Positions 16,439 through 25,631 of a stretch of DNA of 64,000 nt are shown here, in pieces. This stretch comes from Clostridium sp. OS1-26 (GTDB lineage: Bacteria > Bacillota > Clostridia > Clostridiales > Clostridiaceae): the NCBI RefSeq assembly GCF_030915445.1, contig NZ_CP133264.1, positions 5,675,208 to 5,739,207 on the forward strand, given 5' to 3'. The translations under genes were made by a program, and so were the position numbers. Each line of letters opens with the position of its first letter. Position 1 is the first letter of the stretch. The notes under the pieces are model-generated. The model was given only the letters and a program-made list of their open reading frames with translations. It searched no databases and was not told the origin of the DNA.

Positions 16439-17081
16439 ATACTTTCACACCTAACTTCTTATATTTTAATATTATCTACAAATATAACTTATTACTTATA
16501 CCTTTTTACTCACCTCCTAAAGGATAAAATATATATTTAGATTATAATATATTTAGTAAAATTTTTCACTAAATTATAAATCTACATAAAATAATAAATT
16601 TTTTGTTTAAAATATTTACTAAAAAAATTATAAATAGTCTTTTAAGAATTAATTATTTTTAAAACTAGTGAGAATAATAATTTACATTGAATAATAAAAA
16701 TAATATCATTATTGTCAAACTATTTATGCAATTTATAATTCACCAACATTTCTCCTTAACCTAGTTACAATAGAAAATCTGTATAATACAACGTAAAAAT
16801 TAACCTTTTTTCTTTTCTTTATTGCAATTTTCTCTCTTTTCTAAAAAATCACTTGTTAAAAATACCGAAAACTTTATCTGTTATTTCTCAATCAATCTTT
16901 GTCGAAATTTGTATTTTATTTAACAAAATAATATGCGCATTTTTTCTTTTTATAATGATTATTTCTTTTTTATTTATTATTTTATTAATTTTTTTCAAAA
17001 AACACTTATATTTTCAAAAAAAGTTTGATATAATTTAATTGCAGAGAAAAAAACATATCCATTCAAAGGGGGTATACCTTA
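16439..17081. other. Upstream region of the hydrogenase operon
   Basis: About 640 bases, very AT-rich, with no supported gene; the open frame at 16853-17038 is a low-complexity hydrophobic artefact. A good minus-10 box TATAAT lies at 17029-17034, preceded by GTTTGA, about 48 bases before the hydC start. A GGGGG ribosome binding site is at about 17069. The long upstream region may hold regulator sites for hydrogenase control, but none was recognised. Confidence 0.5.
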
Positions 17082-17560
17082 GTGTGTTCAAATAATCTAA
17101 AAGATCAATATTTTAAAGAACTTGGTGAATTCATTGACAATCTTTCTGACAAAAAGGAGCCTTAATAGCTGTACTTCATAAGGCCCAACATATTTTTGGC
17201 TATTTACCTCAAGAGGTGCAGAAATTTGTAGCCAAAAAACTAGACCTACCTGTATCAAAGGTTAACGGTGTTGTTACTTTCTATTCTTACTTTACAGAAA
17301 TACCAACAGGCAAATACGTTATAAACGTATGTATGGGAACTGCTTGCTTCGTTAAAGGTGCAGGAGACGTTCTTGAAGAATTCGAAAGAAAATTAGGTAT
17401 AAAAGTTGGACAAACTACATCTGATGGAAAATTTACTGTTCAAGTTTTAAGATGCGTAGGCGCATGTGGACTTGCTCCTGTAGTTACTGTAAATGATAAG
17501 GTTTACGGTCACTTCACAAAACAAATGGTTGATAAAATTTTAGATGAGTATAATGAATAG
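17082..17560 (+). CDS. hydC: NuoE-like hydrogenase subunit HydC (apparent frameshift)
   Basis: The NuoE-like [2Fe-2S] subunit of the trimeric bifurcating hydrogenase, about 159 aa when joined. It starts at GTG 17082 after GGGGGT. The frame runs VCSNNLKDQYFKELGEF... to 17150 and then hits TAA at 17163. Reading one base back at the A-run 17151-17155 gives the expected continuation KKGALIAVLHKAQHIFGYL and an open frame to 17560. The iron-sulfur ligands are in CMGTACFVKG and RCVGACGLAP. Either one A is missing from the sequence or minus-one frameshifting occurs at AAAAAG. The next gene starts 12 bases later. Confidence 0.85.
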
Positions 17561-17572
17561 GAGGTAGCAGCA

Positions 17573-19468
17573 TTGAATAGAATCAATTCTTATGAAGAGC
17601 TCCAAAAAATGTCTCAAGATTTTTCAAAAAAATTAGATATGAGAGAACCTTCTCATGAAGAAGAACTTGCTGTTGAAAATAAAAGATGTGAACGCTATGT
17701 AACAGTTTGCGGTGGAACAGGATGTAAATCTGCTGAAAGTGATAAGATTATCGAAAATCTACAAGCTGAAATAGATAAAGCAGGATTATCTAAAGAAGTT
17801 ACAGTAGCTGTTACTGGATGCTTTGGATTCTGCGAAAAAGGACCTATAGTTAAAATAAGTCCTGACAATGCATTCTATGTACATGTTACACCAGATGATG
17901 CAGCTGAAATAGTTACTGACCATTTATTAAAAGGTAAAATAGTTGATAGACTTCTATACGAAGAACCAACTATAAAAGAGAAAGTTAAAAGACAAGACGA
18001 AATGTCTTTCTATAAAAAGCAAGAAAGAATTGCTCTTAGAAATTGTGGTTTAATAAACCCTGAAGATATAACTGAATCAATTGGAGCAGAAGGCTATTTA
18101 GCGCTTGGAAAAGTTCTAACTCAAATGACTCCAGATGATGCTATTAAAGTAATGATCGATTCTGGCTTAAGAGGTAGAGGAGGCGGCGGTTTCCCTACAG
18201 GTAAAAAGTGGGCATTTGCTAAAGCATATGATGCAGATCAAAAATATATAATCTGTAATGCTGACGAAGGTGACCCAGGTGCATTCATGGATCGTTCAAT
18301 ACTTGAAGGAGATCCAAATAGTGTACTAGAAGCTATGGCAATAGCAGGATATGCAATTGGAGCTACTAAAGGTGTTATATACATTAGAGCTGAATATCCT
18401 CTTGCTGTTAATAGATTAATGATAGCATTAAAACAAGCTAAAGAACTTGGCCTTCTTGGCGAAAACATTTTAGGATCAAACTTTAGCTTTGATATAGAAA
18501 TAAAATATGGTGCTGGTGCTTTTGTATGTGGTGAAGAAACTGCTTTAATTCATTCAGTAGAAGGCTGCCGTGGTGAACCTACAAATAAACCACCATTCCC
18601 AGCAGAAAGCGGACTTTGGAATAAGCCTACATGTGTAAACAATGTTGAAACTTATGCTAATATTCCAGCAATAATAAATAAAGGTGCTGACTGGTATAGT
18701 TCAATTGGTACTGCTGGTTCTAAAGGAACAAAAGTTTTTGCCCTTGCTGGAAAAATTAATAACGTTGGTCTTGTTGAAGTTCCTATGGGTACTACTTTAA
18801 GAGAAATAATCTATGATATAGGCGGTGGAATTAAAAACGGCCGTAAGTTTAAGGCAGTTCAAACTGGAGGACCTTCTGGTGGATGTATCCCTGCTGAAGA
18901 CTTAGATATTGCAATAGATTATGAATCATTAACTTCTATCGGATCCATGATGGGTTCAGGCGGAATGATAGTTATGGATGAAGATAACTGTATGGTTGAC
19001 ATAGCTAAATTCTACCTAGAGTTCACTGTGGAAGAATCCTGTGGAAAGTGTACTCCATGTAGAGTTGGAAATAAACGTTTACTTGAAATACTAACAAAAA
19101 TTACAAATGGACAAGGTACTGAACAGGATTTAGAAAACTTAAAAGAATTAGCACAGACTATAAAAGATACTTCTCTTTGCGGTCTTGGACAAACTGCTCC
19201 TAACCCAATATTAAGTACTATGAAATACTTCTGGGATGAGTATGTAGCCCACGTTAAAGAAAGAAGATGTCCTGCAGGTGTTTGTAAGAACCTAGTACGC
19301 TATGAAATTACAAACAAATGTATTGGATGTACTAAGTGTGCAAGAAACTGTCCTGTATCATGTATCAGTGGTAAAGTTAAAGAGCTTCATACTATCATAC
19401 AAGATAAGTGTATTAAGTGTGGCGCATGCTTTACTGGCTGTCCAGTTGATGCAGTAGTCAAAAAGTAA
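17573..19468 (+). CDS. hydB: NuoF-like NADH-binding hydrogenase subunit HydB
   Basis: A 631-aa NuoF-like subunit carrying FMN, NADH and iron-sulfur sites. Residues 40-125 form a thioredoxin-like [2Fe-2S] domain (CGGTGCKSAESDK and CFGFCEKGP). The NuoF core has the NADH/FMN loops RGRGGGGFPTGKKW and CNADEGDPGAFMDR, and the 4Fe-4S motif ESCGKCTPCRVGNKR. The C-terminus holds two ferredoxin clusters (CIGCTKCARNCPVSC and CIKCGACFTGCPVDAV). This layout matches HydB of electron-bifurcating hydrogenases of Thermotoga and Acetobacterium. The start is TTG 17573 with TAGGAGG. Co-transcribed with hydC and hydA. Confidence 0.95.
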   Translation: MNRINSYEELQKMSQDFSKKLDMREPSHEEELAVENKRCERYVTVCGGTGCKSAESDKIIENLQAEIDKAGLSKEVTVAVTGCFGFCEKGPIVKISPDNAFYVHVTPDDAAEIVTDHLLKGKIVDRLLYEEPTIKEKVKRQDEMSFYKKQERIALRNCGLINPEDITESIGAEGYLALGKVLTQMTPDDAIKVMIDSGLRGRGGGGFPTGKKWAFAKAYDADQKYIICNADEGDPGAFMDRSILEGDPNSVLEAMAIAGYAIGATKGVIYIRAEYPLAVNRLMIALKQAKELGLLGENILGSNFSFDIEIKYGAGAFVCGEETALIHSVEGCRGEPTNKPPFPAESGLWNKPTCVNNVETYANIPAIINKGADWYSSIGTAGSKGTKVFALAGKINNVGLVEVPMGTTLREIIYDIGGGIKNGRKFKAVQTGGPSGGCIPAEDLDIAIDYESLTSIGSMMGSGGMIVMDEDNCMVDIAKFYLEFTVEESCGKCTPCRVGNKRLLEILTKITNGQGTEQDLENLKELAQTIKDTSLCGLGQTAPNPILSTMKYFWDEYVAHVKERRCPAGVCKNLVRYEITNKCIGCTKCARNCPVSCISGKVKELHTIIQDKCIKCGACFTGCPVDAVVKK

Positions 19469-19500
19469 TGCATGAAAATTTTAAGAAAGAGGTGGACGTT

Positions 19501-21225
19501 TTGAGTTTAGTTACTCTTACTATAAATAATAAACAACTACAAGTAGAACAAGGAACTACTATTCTACAAGCAGCAAAACTACTTGAAATTAATATACCAA
19601 CATTGTGTCATTTAAACCTACATGATGGAGTTGAAAATAAACCTGGCTCCTGCAGAGTATGTATGGTAGAAGTTGAAGGAAGAAGAAACTTAGCTCCGGC
19701 TTGTACTACTCCTGTATTTGAAGGCATGGTTGTAAAAACAAATTCTATAAAAGCTATAAAAGCTCGTAGAACAGTTGTGGAACTTCTTTTATCTGACCAT
19801 CCACAGGATTGCTTACTTTGCGAAAAAAATACTAACTGCGAACTTCAAACATTAGCAGCAGATATGGGTATACGTGAAATTAAATATAAAGGCGAAATGT
19901 CTACTTATCCTAAAGATACTTCCAGTGCTTCAATTGAACGTAATTTAGATAAATGTATATTATGTAGAAGATGTGAAACTGTATGCAGCGAAATTCAAAC
20001 AGTATCTGTTTTATCAGCTGTTAACAGAGGTTTTGAAACTGTTATCTCCCCTGCTTTTGGTATGCCAATGGTTGATACAAATTGTACTTTCTGTGGCCAA
20101 TGTGTATCTGTTTGTCCAACTGGTGCTTTAACTGAAGTTAACAATACATCAAAAGTATGGGATGCATTAAATGATAAAGATAAATTTGTTGTAGTTCAGA
20201 CAGCACCTGCTGTAAGAGCTGCTCTAGGTGAAGAATTCGGAATAGAAATTGGAAAAGCAGTTACAGGTAAAATGGTTGCATCACTTCGTTCCCTTGGATT
20301 TGACAAAATCTTTGATACTGATTTCGCTGCGGATTTAACTATAATGGAGGAAGCAACAGAATTAATGGGAAGAATTCAAAATGGCGGAAGACTTCCAATG
20401 CTTACAAGCTGTTGTCCTGGTTGGATAAACTTCTTTGAACATGAATTTACAGATTTATTAGATGTTCCATCTAGCTGTAAATCACCACAGCAAATGTTCG
20501 GCGCAATAGCTAAAAGTTATTATGCTGAAAAGATGAATATAGATCCGAAAAATTTAGTTGTAGTTTCAGTAATGCCTTGCTTGGCTAAAAAATACGAAGC
20601 AGCAAGAGAAGAAATGAACAACGATGTAGATGTAGTTATAAGTACTAGAGAGTTAGCTAAAATGATAAAAGAAGCTGGAATTGACTTTAATTCATTAGAC
20701 AATGAAGAATTTGACAGTATTCTTGGAGAATCTACTGGTGCAGGAGTTATATTTGGTGTTACTGGTGGAGTTATGGAAGCAGCTCTACGTACAGCTTATG
20801 AATGGATAACTGGTGAGAAACTAGATAATGTAGAGTTTACAGTTATTCGTGGTTTAGATGGAATTAGAGAAGCTACAATAAAAATTAAAGATATGGAAGT
20901 AAAAGCTGCTATTGCTAGCGGACTTGGAAATGCTCGTACACTTCTTAACAAAATAAGAAATGGAGAAGCAAATTATCAAATAATCGAAATCATGGCTTGC
21001 CCTGGTGGATGTATAGACGGAGGCGGTCAACCATATATACATGGTAATTATGATATTTTATCTAAGAGAGCAAATGCATTGTACGAAGAAGATAGAAATA
21101 AGCCAATTAGAAAATCTCATGAAAATCCAGCTATAATCAAGCTTTATGAGGAATACTTAGGTAAACCAAATAGCGAAAAAGCTCATAAGTTACTTCATAC
21201 TCATTATACTTGTCGCGAATGTTAA
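19501..21225 (+). CDS. hydA: [FeFe] hydrogenase catalytic subunit HydA
   Basis: A 574-aa catalytic [FeFe] hydrogenase. From the N-terminus: a plant-type [2Fe-2S] domain (KPGSCRVCMVEVEG), a His/Cys-ligated cluster (DHPQDCLLCEKNTNCELQ), two 4Fe-4S clusters (CILCRRCETVC, CTFCGQCVSVCP) and the H-cluster domain with all three signatures: TSCCPGW, MPCLAKKYEA and MACPGGCIDGGGQP. The catalytic proton-relay cysteine in TSCCP is present. Length equals the CpI-type enzymes. The TTG at 19501 is chosen because GAGGTGG lies 6 bases upstream. With HydBC it should couple H2 to NADH and ferredoxin. Confidence 0.97.
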   Translation: MSLVTLTINNKQLQVEQGTTILQAAKLLEINIPTLCHLNLHDGVENKPGSCRVCMVEVEGRRNLAPACTTPVFEGMVVKTNSIKAIKARRTVVELLLSDHPQDCLLCEKNTNCELQTLAADMGIREIKYKGEMSTYPKDTSSASIERNLDKCILCRRCETVCSEIQTVSVLSAVNRGFETVISPAFGMPMVDTNCTFCGQCVSVCPTGALTEVNNTSKVWDALNDKDKFVVVQTAPAVRAALGEEFGIEIGKAVTGKMVASLRSLGFDKIFDTDFAADLTIMEEATELMGRIQNGGRLPMLTSCCPGWINFFEHEFTDLLDVPSSCKSPQQMFGAIAKSYYAEKMNIDPKNLVVVSVMPCLAKKYEAAREEMNNDVDVVISTRELAKMIKEAGIDFNSLDNEEFDSILGESTGAGVIFGVTGGVMEAALRTAYEWITGEKLDNVEFTVIRGLDGIREATIKIKDMEVKAAIASGLGNARTLLNKIRNGEANYQIIEIMACPGGCIDGGGQPYIHGNYDILSKRANALYEEDRNKPIRKSHENPAIIKLYEEYLGKPNSEKAHKLLHTHYTCREC

Positions 21226-21274
21226 TTGTTTGCCCTAATCCCTAAAACCCTAAAAAGTATTAGGATTATTTAAA

Positions 21275-21311
21275 AAAGATGGTGTCTCAATATCCCCGAG
21301 ACACCATCTTT
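21275..21311. terminator. Strong bidirectional terminator
   Basis: A perfect 14-bp stem AAAGATGGTGTCTC (21275-21288) / GAGACACCATCTTT (21298-21311), then GTTTATT. It ends the hydrogenase operon and the converging sensor operon. Confidence 0.9.
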
Positions 21312-21323
21312 GTTTATTAAGTT

Positions 21324-22496
21324 TTAAACATAATTTACAGTTACCTTTTTTCCTAGCTTTTTCATTACCTCATATAATTGTTCTACAAGTTTTAATTTTA
21401 TACTTAAATCAGAAGGAAAATCAGGGTTTTGATGAGCAGGATTTACAGCCTTTCCAACCCATAAATTCAAGTGAGTACATTCCTCAATTAGTAATTTCCC
21501 TAATCTTGAAACAGCATCCTCACCATTAAAATCGATAATTTCATTATCTTCCGAAAATGGATCAGCATATTTTTTTATCTTTTCCAAAACCTTGCTCAAG
21601 GTTAAAACTCCTTCTGTAATCAAATCTATTCCTTCCATTGTAGCTGTTGGAGGTATATTCTTATCTATAAAATTTAAGTTTACTTTAAGCTTTCGGTTAA
21701 GTTCTCTTTCCGCAATATTAGCAGCGGTCCCACCACAGATAACCTTCTTACCTTCACTACCGATAAAGTTTTTAATAACACGACTGTCATCATCCTTATT
21801 TTTAGGTGGTCCTGTAAATATATTGATACATGAAGGTCTCTTTATTTTTATTGCTACCACCGTTGTATCGTCTCCAGGCTTTCTATAGTATAAATCCCAA
21901 CAAACCTCAAGCAAATCTTTAGCGAGGCTTTGTGCATTTAAATCTTCCACTGATCTCTTTTTTAAATAATTTTGAACATCCTTCCACTGCCACCCAAGGT
22001 TTAATATGTTTCCTAGACCAGCATGAATAACTCCGTCGCTTACCACCGTTAGTACATCTCCCTCTTTTAAGGTTATATTGCTTTCTGTAATTTGTCTTCC
22101 GTTTATATGAAGCTGCTTTTTAGAAATATTTATAGTGGCACCGTCTCTAATCATAAATATAGGAGGATTATCATACTCTGCAATATAAGCTTCTCCATTA
22201 TGATATATTTTAATTAATGTAAAAGTTGAGTACGCTATGTTTCTGACTTTGCAAACAGGCAATGTATTAGCTATGGTATCAACAGTTTCATATATATCTG
22301 CTCCTTCTTTAAGCATGGTACCTGCGATCTTTGAGGTCAATGTAGCTAATATATTTGCTTTTACTCCACTTCCAAGCCCATCAGCTATAACAATTACAGT
22401 ACAATTGTCCATTCTAATTACATTTACCATATCCCCTGCAAGTTCTTCCCCATGTTTAACTAAAGTTCCATAGGCAACATCTATGAAATAATCCAT
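21324..22496 (-). CDS. SpoIIE family PP2C-type protein phosphatase
   Basis: A 390-aa SpoIIE-type serine/threonine phosphatase, without the SpoIIE membrane region. Metal-binding acidic motifs of the PP2C fold are visible: GEELAGDMV (residues 16-24), VIADGLGSGVKAN (36-48) and VVSDGVIHAG and KPGDDTTVVAIK further on. About 160 C-terminal residues (from 227) form an uncharacterised helical domain. It lies 34 bases downstream of the sensory hydrogenase gene in the same operon. In known sensory-hydrogenase clusters a phosphatase of this kind is the presumed output. Its target protein is not identified. AAGGAGG precedes ATG. Confidence 0.88.
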   Translation of the reverse strand: MDYFIDVAYGTLVKHGEELAGDMVNVIRMDNCTVIVIADGLGSGVKANILATLTSKIAGTMLKEGADIYETVDTIANTLPVCKVRNIAYSTFTLIKIYHNGEAYIAEYDNPPIFMIRDGATINISKKQLHINGRQITESNITLKEGDVLTVVSDGVIHAGLGNILNLGWQWKDVQNYLKKRSVEDLNAQSLAKDLLEVCWDLYYRKPGDDTTVVAIKIKRPSCINIFTGPPKNKDDDSRVIKNFIGSEGKKVICGGTAANIAERELNRKLKVNLNFIDKNIPPTATMEGIDLITEGVLTLSKVLEKIKKYADPFSEDNEIIDFNGEDAVSRLGKLLIEECTHLNLWVGKAVNPAHQNPDFPSDLSIKLKLVEQLYEVMKKLGKKVTVNYV

Positions 22497-22530
22497 CAGA
22501 TTATCAACCTCCTTTTAAAAGTAGATATGG

Positions 22531-24252
22531 TTACAATATACTGTCATTTTCTCCTTCAACAATCTTCTTAAGCTTTGTTAATGTTATTTTTGTTTCCGCA
22601 GTAGTTTCACCAAGTAGGCTTGCTATTTCCTGTGCCACTCTCATCTGTTTTTCAATTACCTGCTGAGCAGCATTTATAGTGTTTTCCTTAAGCTCAATAA
22701 GCTTTTTCTTATTTTTTTCTTCCTTGGTGATATCAACCATAGCTACCATAACTACATCTTGTTTTTCAATGTAAACTACCGTTTCAATAAAATCTAAATT
22801 ATACTTAGGCAGCGAAACTTTTTTACTTATTATACTTTCACCAGTATCTTTTACATATTTAAAGTCTGTATCGTCCATTAGTATGGTTATAGGCTTACCT
22901 TTAACATTTTGAGACTTAACCATAAAAGCAGACTCGGCTGCTGGGTTAATATCCTTAATCCTCATTTCGCCATCTAATAATATATTACAATTAAGTGTAT
23001 TTTCAAATATGACATTTCTTATGCTTTCCGCCCTGTTTCTCATATAATGTAGACACATATTACTTTCGGCCATACCTTCAAATATAGCTTGAGCCTTTTC
23101 CTTGCAGGTGTTATATCCACAAACACCGCAGTTTAATTCATCCTCTAGTCCATATTTACCCATCTCTTTCATTATTTTTGCTATCTGTTCTTCACTTGCA
23201 ACCTCTTTTGTAATGCTTTTATCAATAAAAGTTCTTGAGAAATCTAGCTGTTTTTTTAGTTCTATGCTTGTACCGTTTTCGTCAGGTATACTTTTAATAT
23301 AATTCTTAACCTTTTGAACCCTTTTGTAATATCCCTTTTCGTTATTAATCATACCAGGACCGCCTATACAACTACCTTTACATGCACTAACCTCTATAAA
23401 AGCATTGTTTACCTCGCCTTTTTCTATACTTTTAAATAATTCCATACATTCCTCTGTACCACTAACGGATATTACTTCTAAACCTCTTTCATCTATCACC
23501 GGACGAACACACTGTACGATTCCACTAAAAATAGGATAATTTCTGTCGCTGTTTAAATAGCTTCTATCAAATTCACAGTCTTCCAGTTCACTGACATTAA
23601 TATCAAGGTTGTCCACCCAATCGTTTAGTTCATCAAAGGTTATTACCGCATCTACTATTTCTTTGGTTAAAAAACTTTCTGATTCTATTTTTTTCGCAAT
23701 ACATGGTCCCATAAATACAATAAGACTATCTTCTCCGTACAATTCTCTTAAAAGCTTACCATGAGCTATCATGGGGGATACTATTGGCATCATGTATTGA
23801 ACTAGATTAGGGTAGTATTTTTCAATAATATAGTTAACCGACGGACATGCTGTGGAAATATAGTTATTTATTTCACAATTTTTAATATATTGCCTATACA
23901 TATTAGAAACTATATTTGCTCCAACTGCTGTTTCCTCTACACATGAAAACCCTAATTTTTTAAGTACAGCTACAAATTTACCTGGGTTTGCATCAAATAC
24001 TCCTGCAAAGGACGGTGCTATAGTTGCTACAACTTTTTTACCAGATGACAAAGCCTCTTTAACTCTCTCTAAATCACTTACTATGTGTCTTGCCTTTTGA
24101 GGACAGATAGCAAGACAGTGACTACATGCTATACATCTATCTTCCACAATCTCCGCTTGCTCATTTTTAAATTTAATTGCTTTTACAGGGCAAGAGCGAA
24201 GACATTTGTAGCAGTTTTTACAATTTGCCATAGAGAAGTTCATATATTTCAT
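22531..24252 (-). CDS. Sensory [FeFe]-hydrogenase-like protein with PAS domain (HydS/HfsB type)
   Basis: A 573-aa protein: two N-terminal 4Fe-4S clusters (CKNCYKCLRSCPVKA, CIACSHCLAICP), an H-cluster-like domain (about residues 70-340), a four-cysteine cluster CGVCGYNTC (about 378-386), a PAS domain (about 420-520) and a helical tail. H-cluster motifs are altered from HydA: STACPSV replaces TSCCPGW, so the proton-relay cysteine is Ala; GPCIAKKIE and CKGSCIGGPG keep the ligands. This matches group C sensory hydrogenases, which sense H2 or redox rather than turn it over quickly. It is flanked in the operon by a [2Fe-2S] protein and a phosphatase. AAGGAGG lies 8 bases before ATG. Confidence 0.92.
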   Translation of the reverse strand: MKYMNFSMANCKNCYKCLRSCPVKAIKFKNEQAEIVEDRCIACSHCLAICPQKARHIVSDLERVKEALSSGKKVVATIAPSFAGVFDANPGKFVAVLKKLGFSCVEETAVGANIVSNMYRQYIKNCEINNYISTACPSVNYIIEKYYPNLVQYMMPIVSPMIAHGKLLRELYGEDSLIVFMGPCIAKKIESESFLTKEIVDAVITFDELNDWVDNLDINVSELEDCEFDRSYLNSDRNYPIFSGIVQCVRPVIDERGLEVISVSGTEECMELFKSIEKGEVNNAFIEVSACKGSCIGGPGMINNEKGYYKRVQKVKNYIKSIPDENGTSIELKKQLDFSRTFIDKSITKEVASEEQIAKIMKEMGKYGLEDELNCGVCGYNTCKEKAQAIFEGMAESNMCLHYMRNRAESIRNVIFENTLNCNILLDGEMRIKDINPAAESAFMVKSQNVKGKPITILMDDTDFKYVKDTGESIISKKVSLPKYNLDFIETVVYIEKQDVVMVAMVDITKEEKNKKKLIELKENTINAAQQVIEKQMRVAQEIASLLGETTAETKITLTKLKKIVEGENDSIL

Positions 24253-24281
24253 TAACTAATCCTCCTTTCAGTGGTCACACT

Positions 24282-24342
24282 GGGTAATTTTGCTCGTTTC
24301 CACCAGCAAAATTACCCGTTAAAGTCCATTTAGGACTTTAAC
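24282..24342. promoter_or_regulatory. Two tandem perfect hairpins between the ferredoxin and HydS genes
   Basis: GGGTAATTTTGCT (24282-24294) pairs with AGCAAAATTACCC (24305-24317), and the adjoining GTTAAAGTCC (24318-24327) pairs with GGACTTTAAC (24333-24342). On the reverse strand both precede the HydS ribosome binding site within one operon. Neither is followed by a U-tract, so processing, stability control or a protein-binding role is more likely than simple termination. Confidence 0.7.
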
Positions 24343-24358
24343 CTCCCTAAAATCTCTT

Positions 24359-24583
24359 CTACAAAAAGTTATCTACATTTGCTCTATTGACAGAGTAAAT
24401 TTTATCTTCTTCATTAACAGTTACCGATACACCTTCAGTACAGTGCCCCAAACAAAAAGCTCCCTTTAACTCAACCTTATCCAAGACTTTATACTCTTCA
24501 ATTAACACCTGAATTCTATTAATTACATCATAAGAACCTTTAAGATGACAAGCACTTCCTACACATACACTTACAGTTACCAT
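24359..24583 (-). CDS. Thioredoxin-like [2Fe-2S] ferredoxin (NuoE-like)
   Basis: A 74-aa stand-alone thioredoxin-fold [2Fe-2S] protein. The four ligands lie in CVGSACHLKGS (residues 6-16) and AFCLGHCTEGVSV, the same C-x4-C ... C-x3-C pattern as the C-terminal half of NuoE/HydC. It heads the operon with the sensory hydrogenase and the phosphatase, so it probably delivers or takes electrons for the sensor. The ATG at 24583 follows ATAGGAG; the longer ORF from 24592 is not supported by spacing. Confidence 0.88.
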   Translation of the reverse strand: MVTVSVCVGSACHLKGSYDVINRIQVLIEEYKVLDKVELKGAFCLGHCTEGVSVTVNEEDKIYSVNRANVDNFL

Positions 24584-24795
24584 AAATACCACTCCTATAA
24601 TTGTGAGTTTACAAGCTCTCTTAGTTTTTGAAACATTTATGCAGTAGATTTACTTTTGATTATAGACAAACCTCATTTTGTTTAGGTTTCATTTTATATA
24701 ATTCTATTTAAGTGTTTGTTTATTTTTTGTCATATATATTTAATTATAATATATATATCAAACTTTTTCATTAAGATATATAGAATTTAAATTAC

Positions 24796-25392
24796 CTATT
24801 TAAAAATGTCTTCTAATATTCCTAAATCTTTAACGTAATTTAAATTTACAAAAATATCTAAATCAGGGCTATACTTTTTAGTGATTTCCTCAGGTATATA
24901 TTTTATTTTAGAATTTTTAATTATGTCATAAAGAACAAGCCTATTTTCTTCTATTCCCTTCTGAAAATCCTTAATTAAATCCTTTGAATAAAAGGCATGA
25001 AGCGGCTCAATCCAATCATCCTTCTTACATATTAGGCCGTCACATTCATCTTGTTCTACAATGCTCATCAAATATTTTATATAGTCTATATTAATTTTAG
25101 GCATGTCACAAGCTAAAAAGAACACATATTTAGAAGATGCGTATTTCAATCCTGTATAAATTCCACCAGCTGGACCATAATTTTTTTCCATATCTTCAAC
25201 AACTTTATACTTTAAGTTTTCAAACTTATCTTCCTTCTCTGCTACCAATATTATTTCATCAAAAATCTTTTCTAACTTTTCACCAATTATCTCCAAAAGT
25301 AATTTACCGTCTATCTTTATCTTACTTTTGTCAAATCCCATTCTGCTGCTCTTTCCACCACATAGAATTACAGCTGTGCCAACTTTCTTCAT
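24796..25392 (-). CDS. mobA: Molybdenum cofactor guanylyltransferase
   Basis: A 198-aa MobA-type nucleotidyltransferase that adds GMP to molybdopterin. The N-terminal GTP loop is LCGGKSSRMGFDKSK (residues 10-24), followed by YGPAGGIYTGL and the metal-binding LACDMPKI. Length fits the family. No other molybdopterin genes are next to it. It may serve a molybdenum or tungsten formate dehydrogenase elsewhere in the genome, which would fit an H2-metabolising clostridium, but that is inference. A GGGGTGA site precedes ATG. Confidence 0.92.
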   Translation of the reverse strand: MKKVGTAVILCGGKSSRMGFDKSKIKIDGKLLLEIIGEKLEKIFDEIILVAEKEDKFENLKYKVVEDMEKNYGPAGGIYTGLKYASSKYVFFLACDMPKINIDYIKYLMSIVEQDECDGLICKKDDWIEPLHAFYSKDLIKDFQKGIEENRLVLYDIIKNSKIKYIPEEITKKYSPDLDIFVNLNYVKDLGILEDIFK

Positions 25393-25600
25393 ATAATCAC
25401 CCCATTCTAATTACCAACTTGCCAGTATTTAATTTAATAAATTTCTCTAGCTAATATCTTAATTTAAATATTACCATAACATTAAAATGATTCACAACTT
25501 TAAGCTTTTAATATAAGCCTAAAAAATACTTATTTATCACCATATCCTTTCATTAATTCTGTTCTAAAAGATATGAGCTTAAGAATATATTTTCTTAAAA

Positions 25601-25631
25601 TAAAAAAGCAGCATAACATGCCGCTTTTTTA
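25601..25631 (-). terminator. Terminator of the alanyl-tRNA editing gene
   Basis: AAAAAGC and GCTTTTT flank an inner GCAT / ATGC stem; on the reverse strand it ends in TTTTTTATTTTA. It overlaps the 3' end of the coding region by 3 bases. Confidence 0.8.

Noticed and set aside
16853..17038. 61-codon hydrophobic frame upstream of hydC
   Set aside because: Extreme AT-rich low complexity gives Phe/Ile-rich translation by chance; no ribosome binding site.
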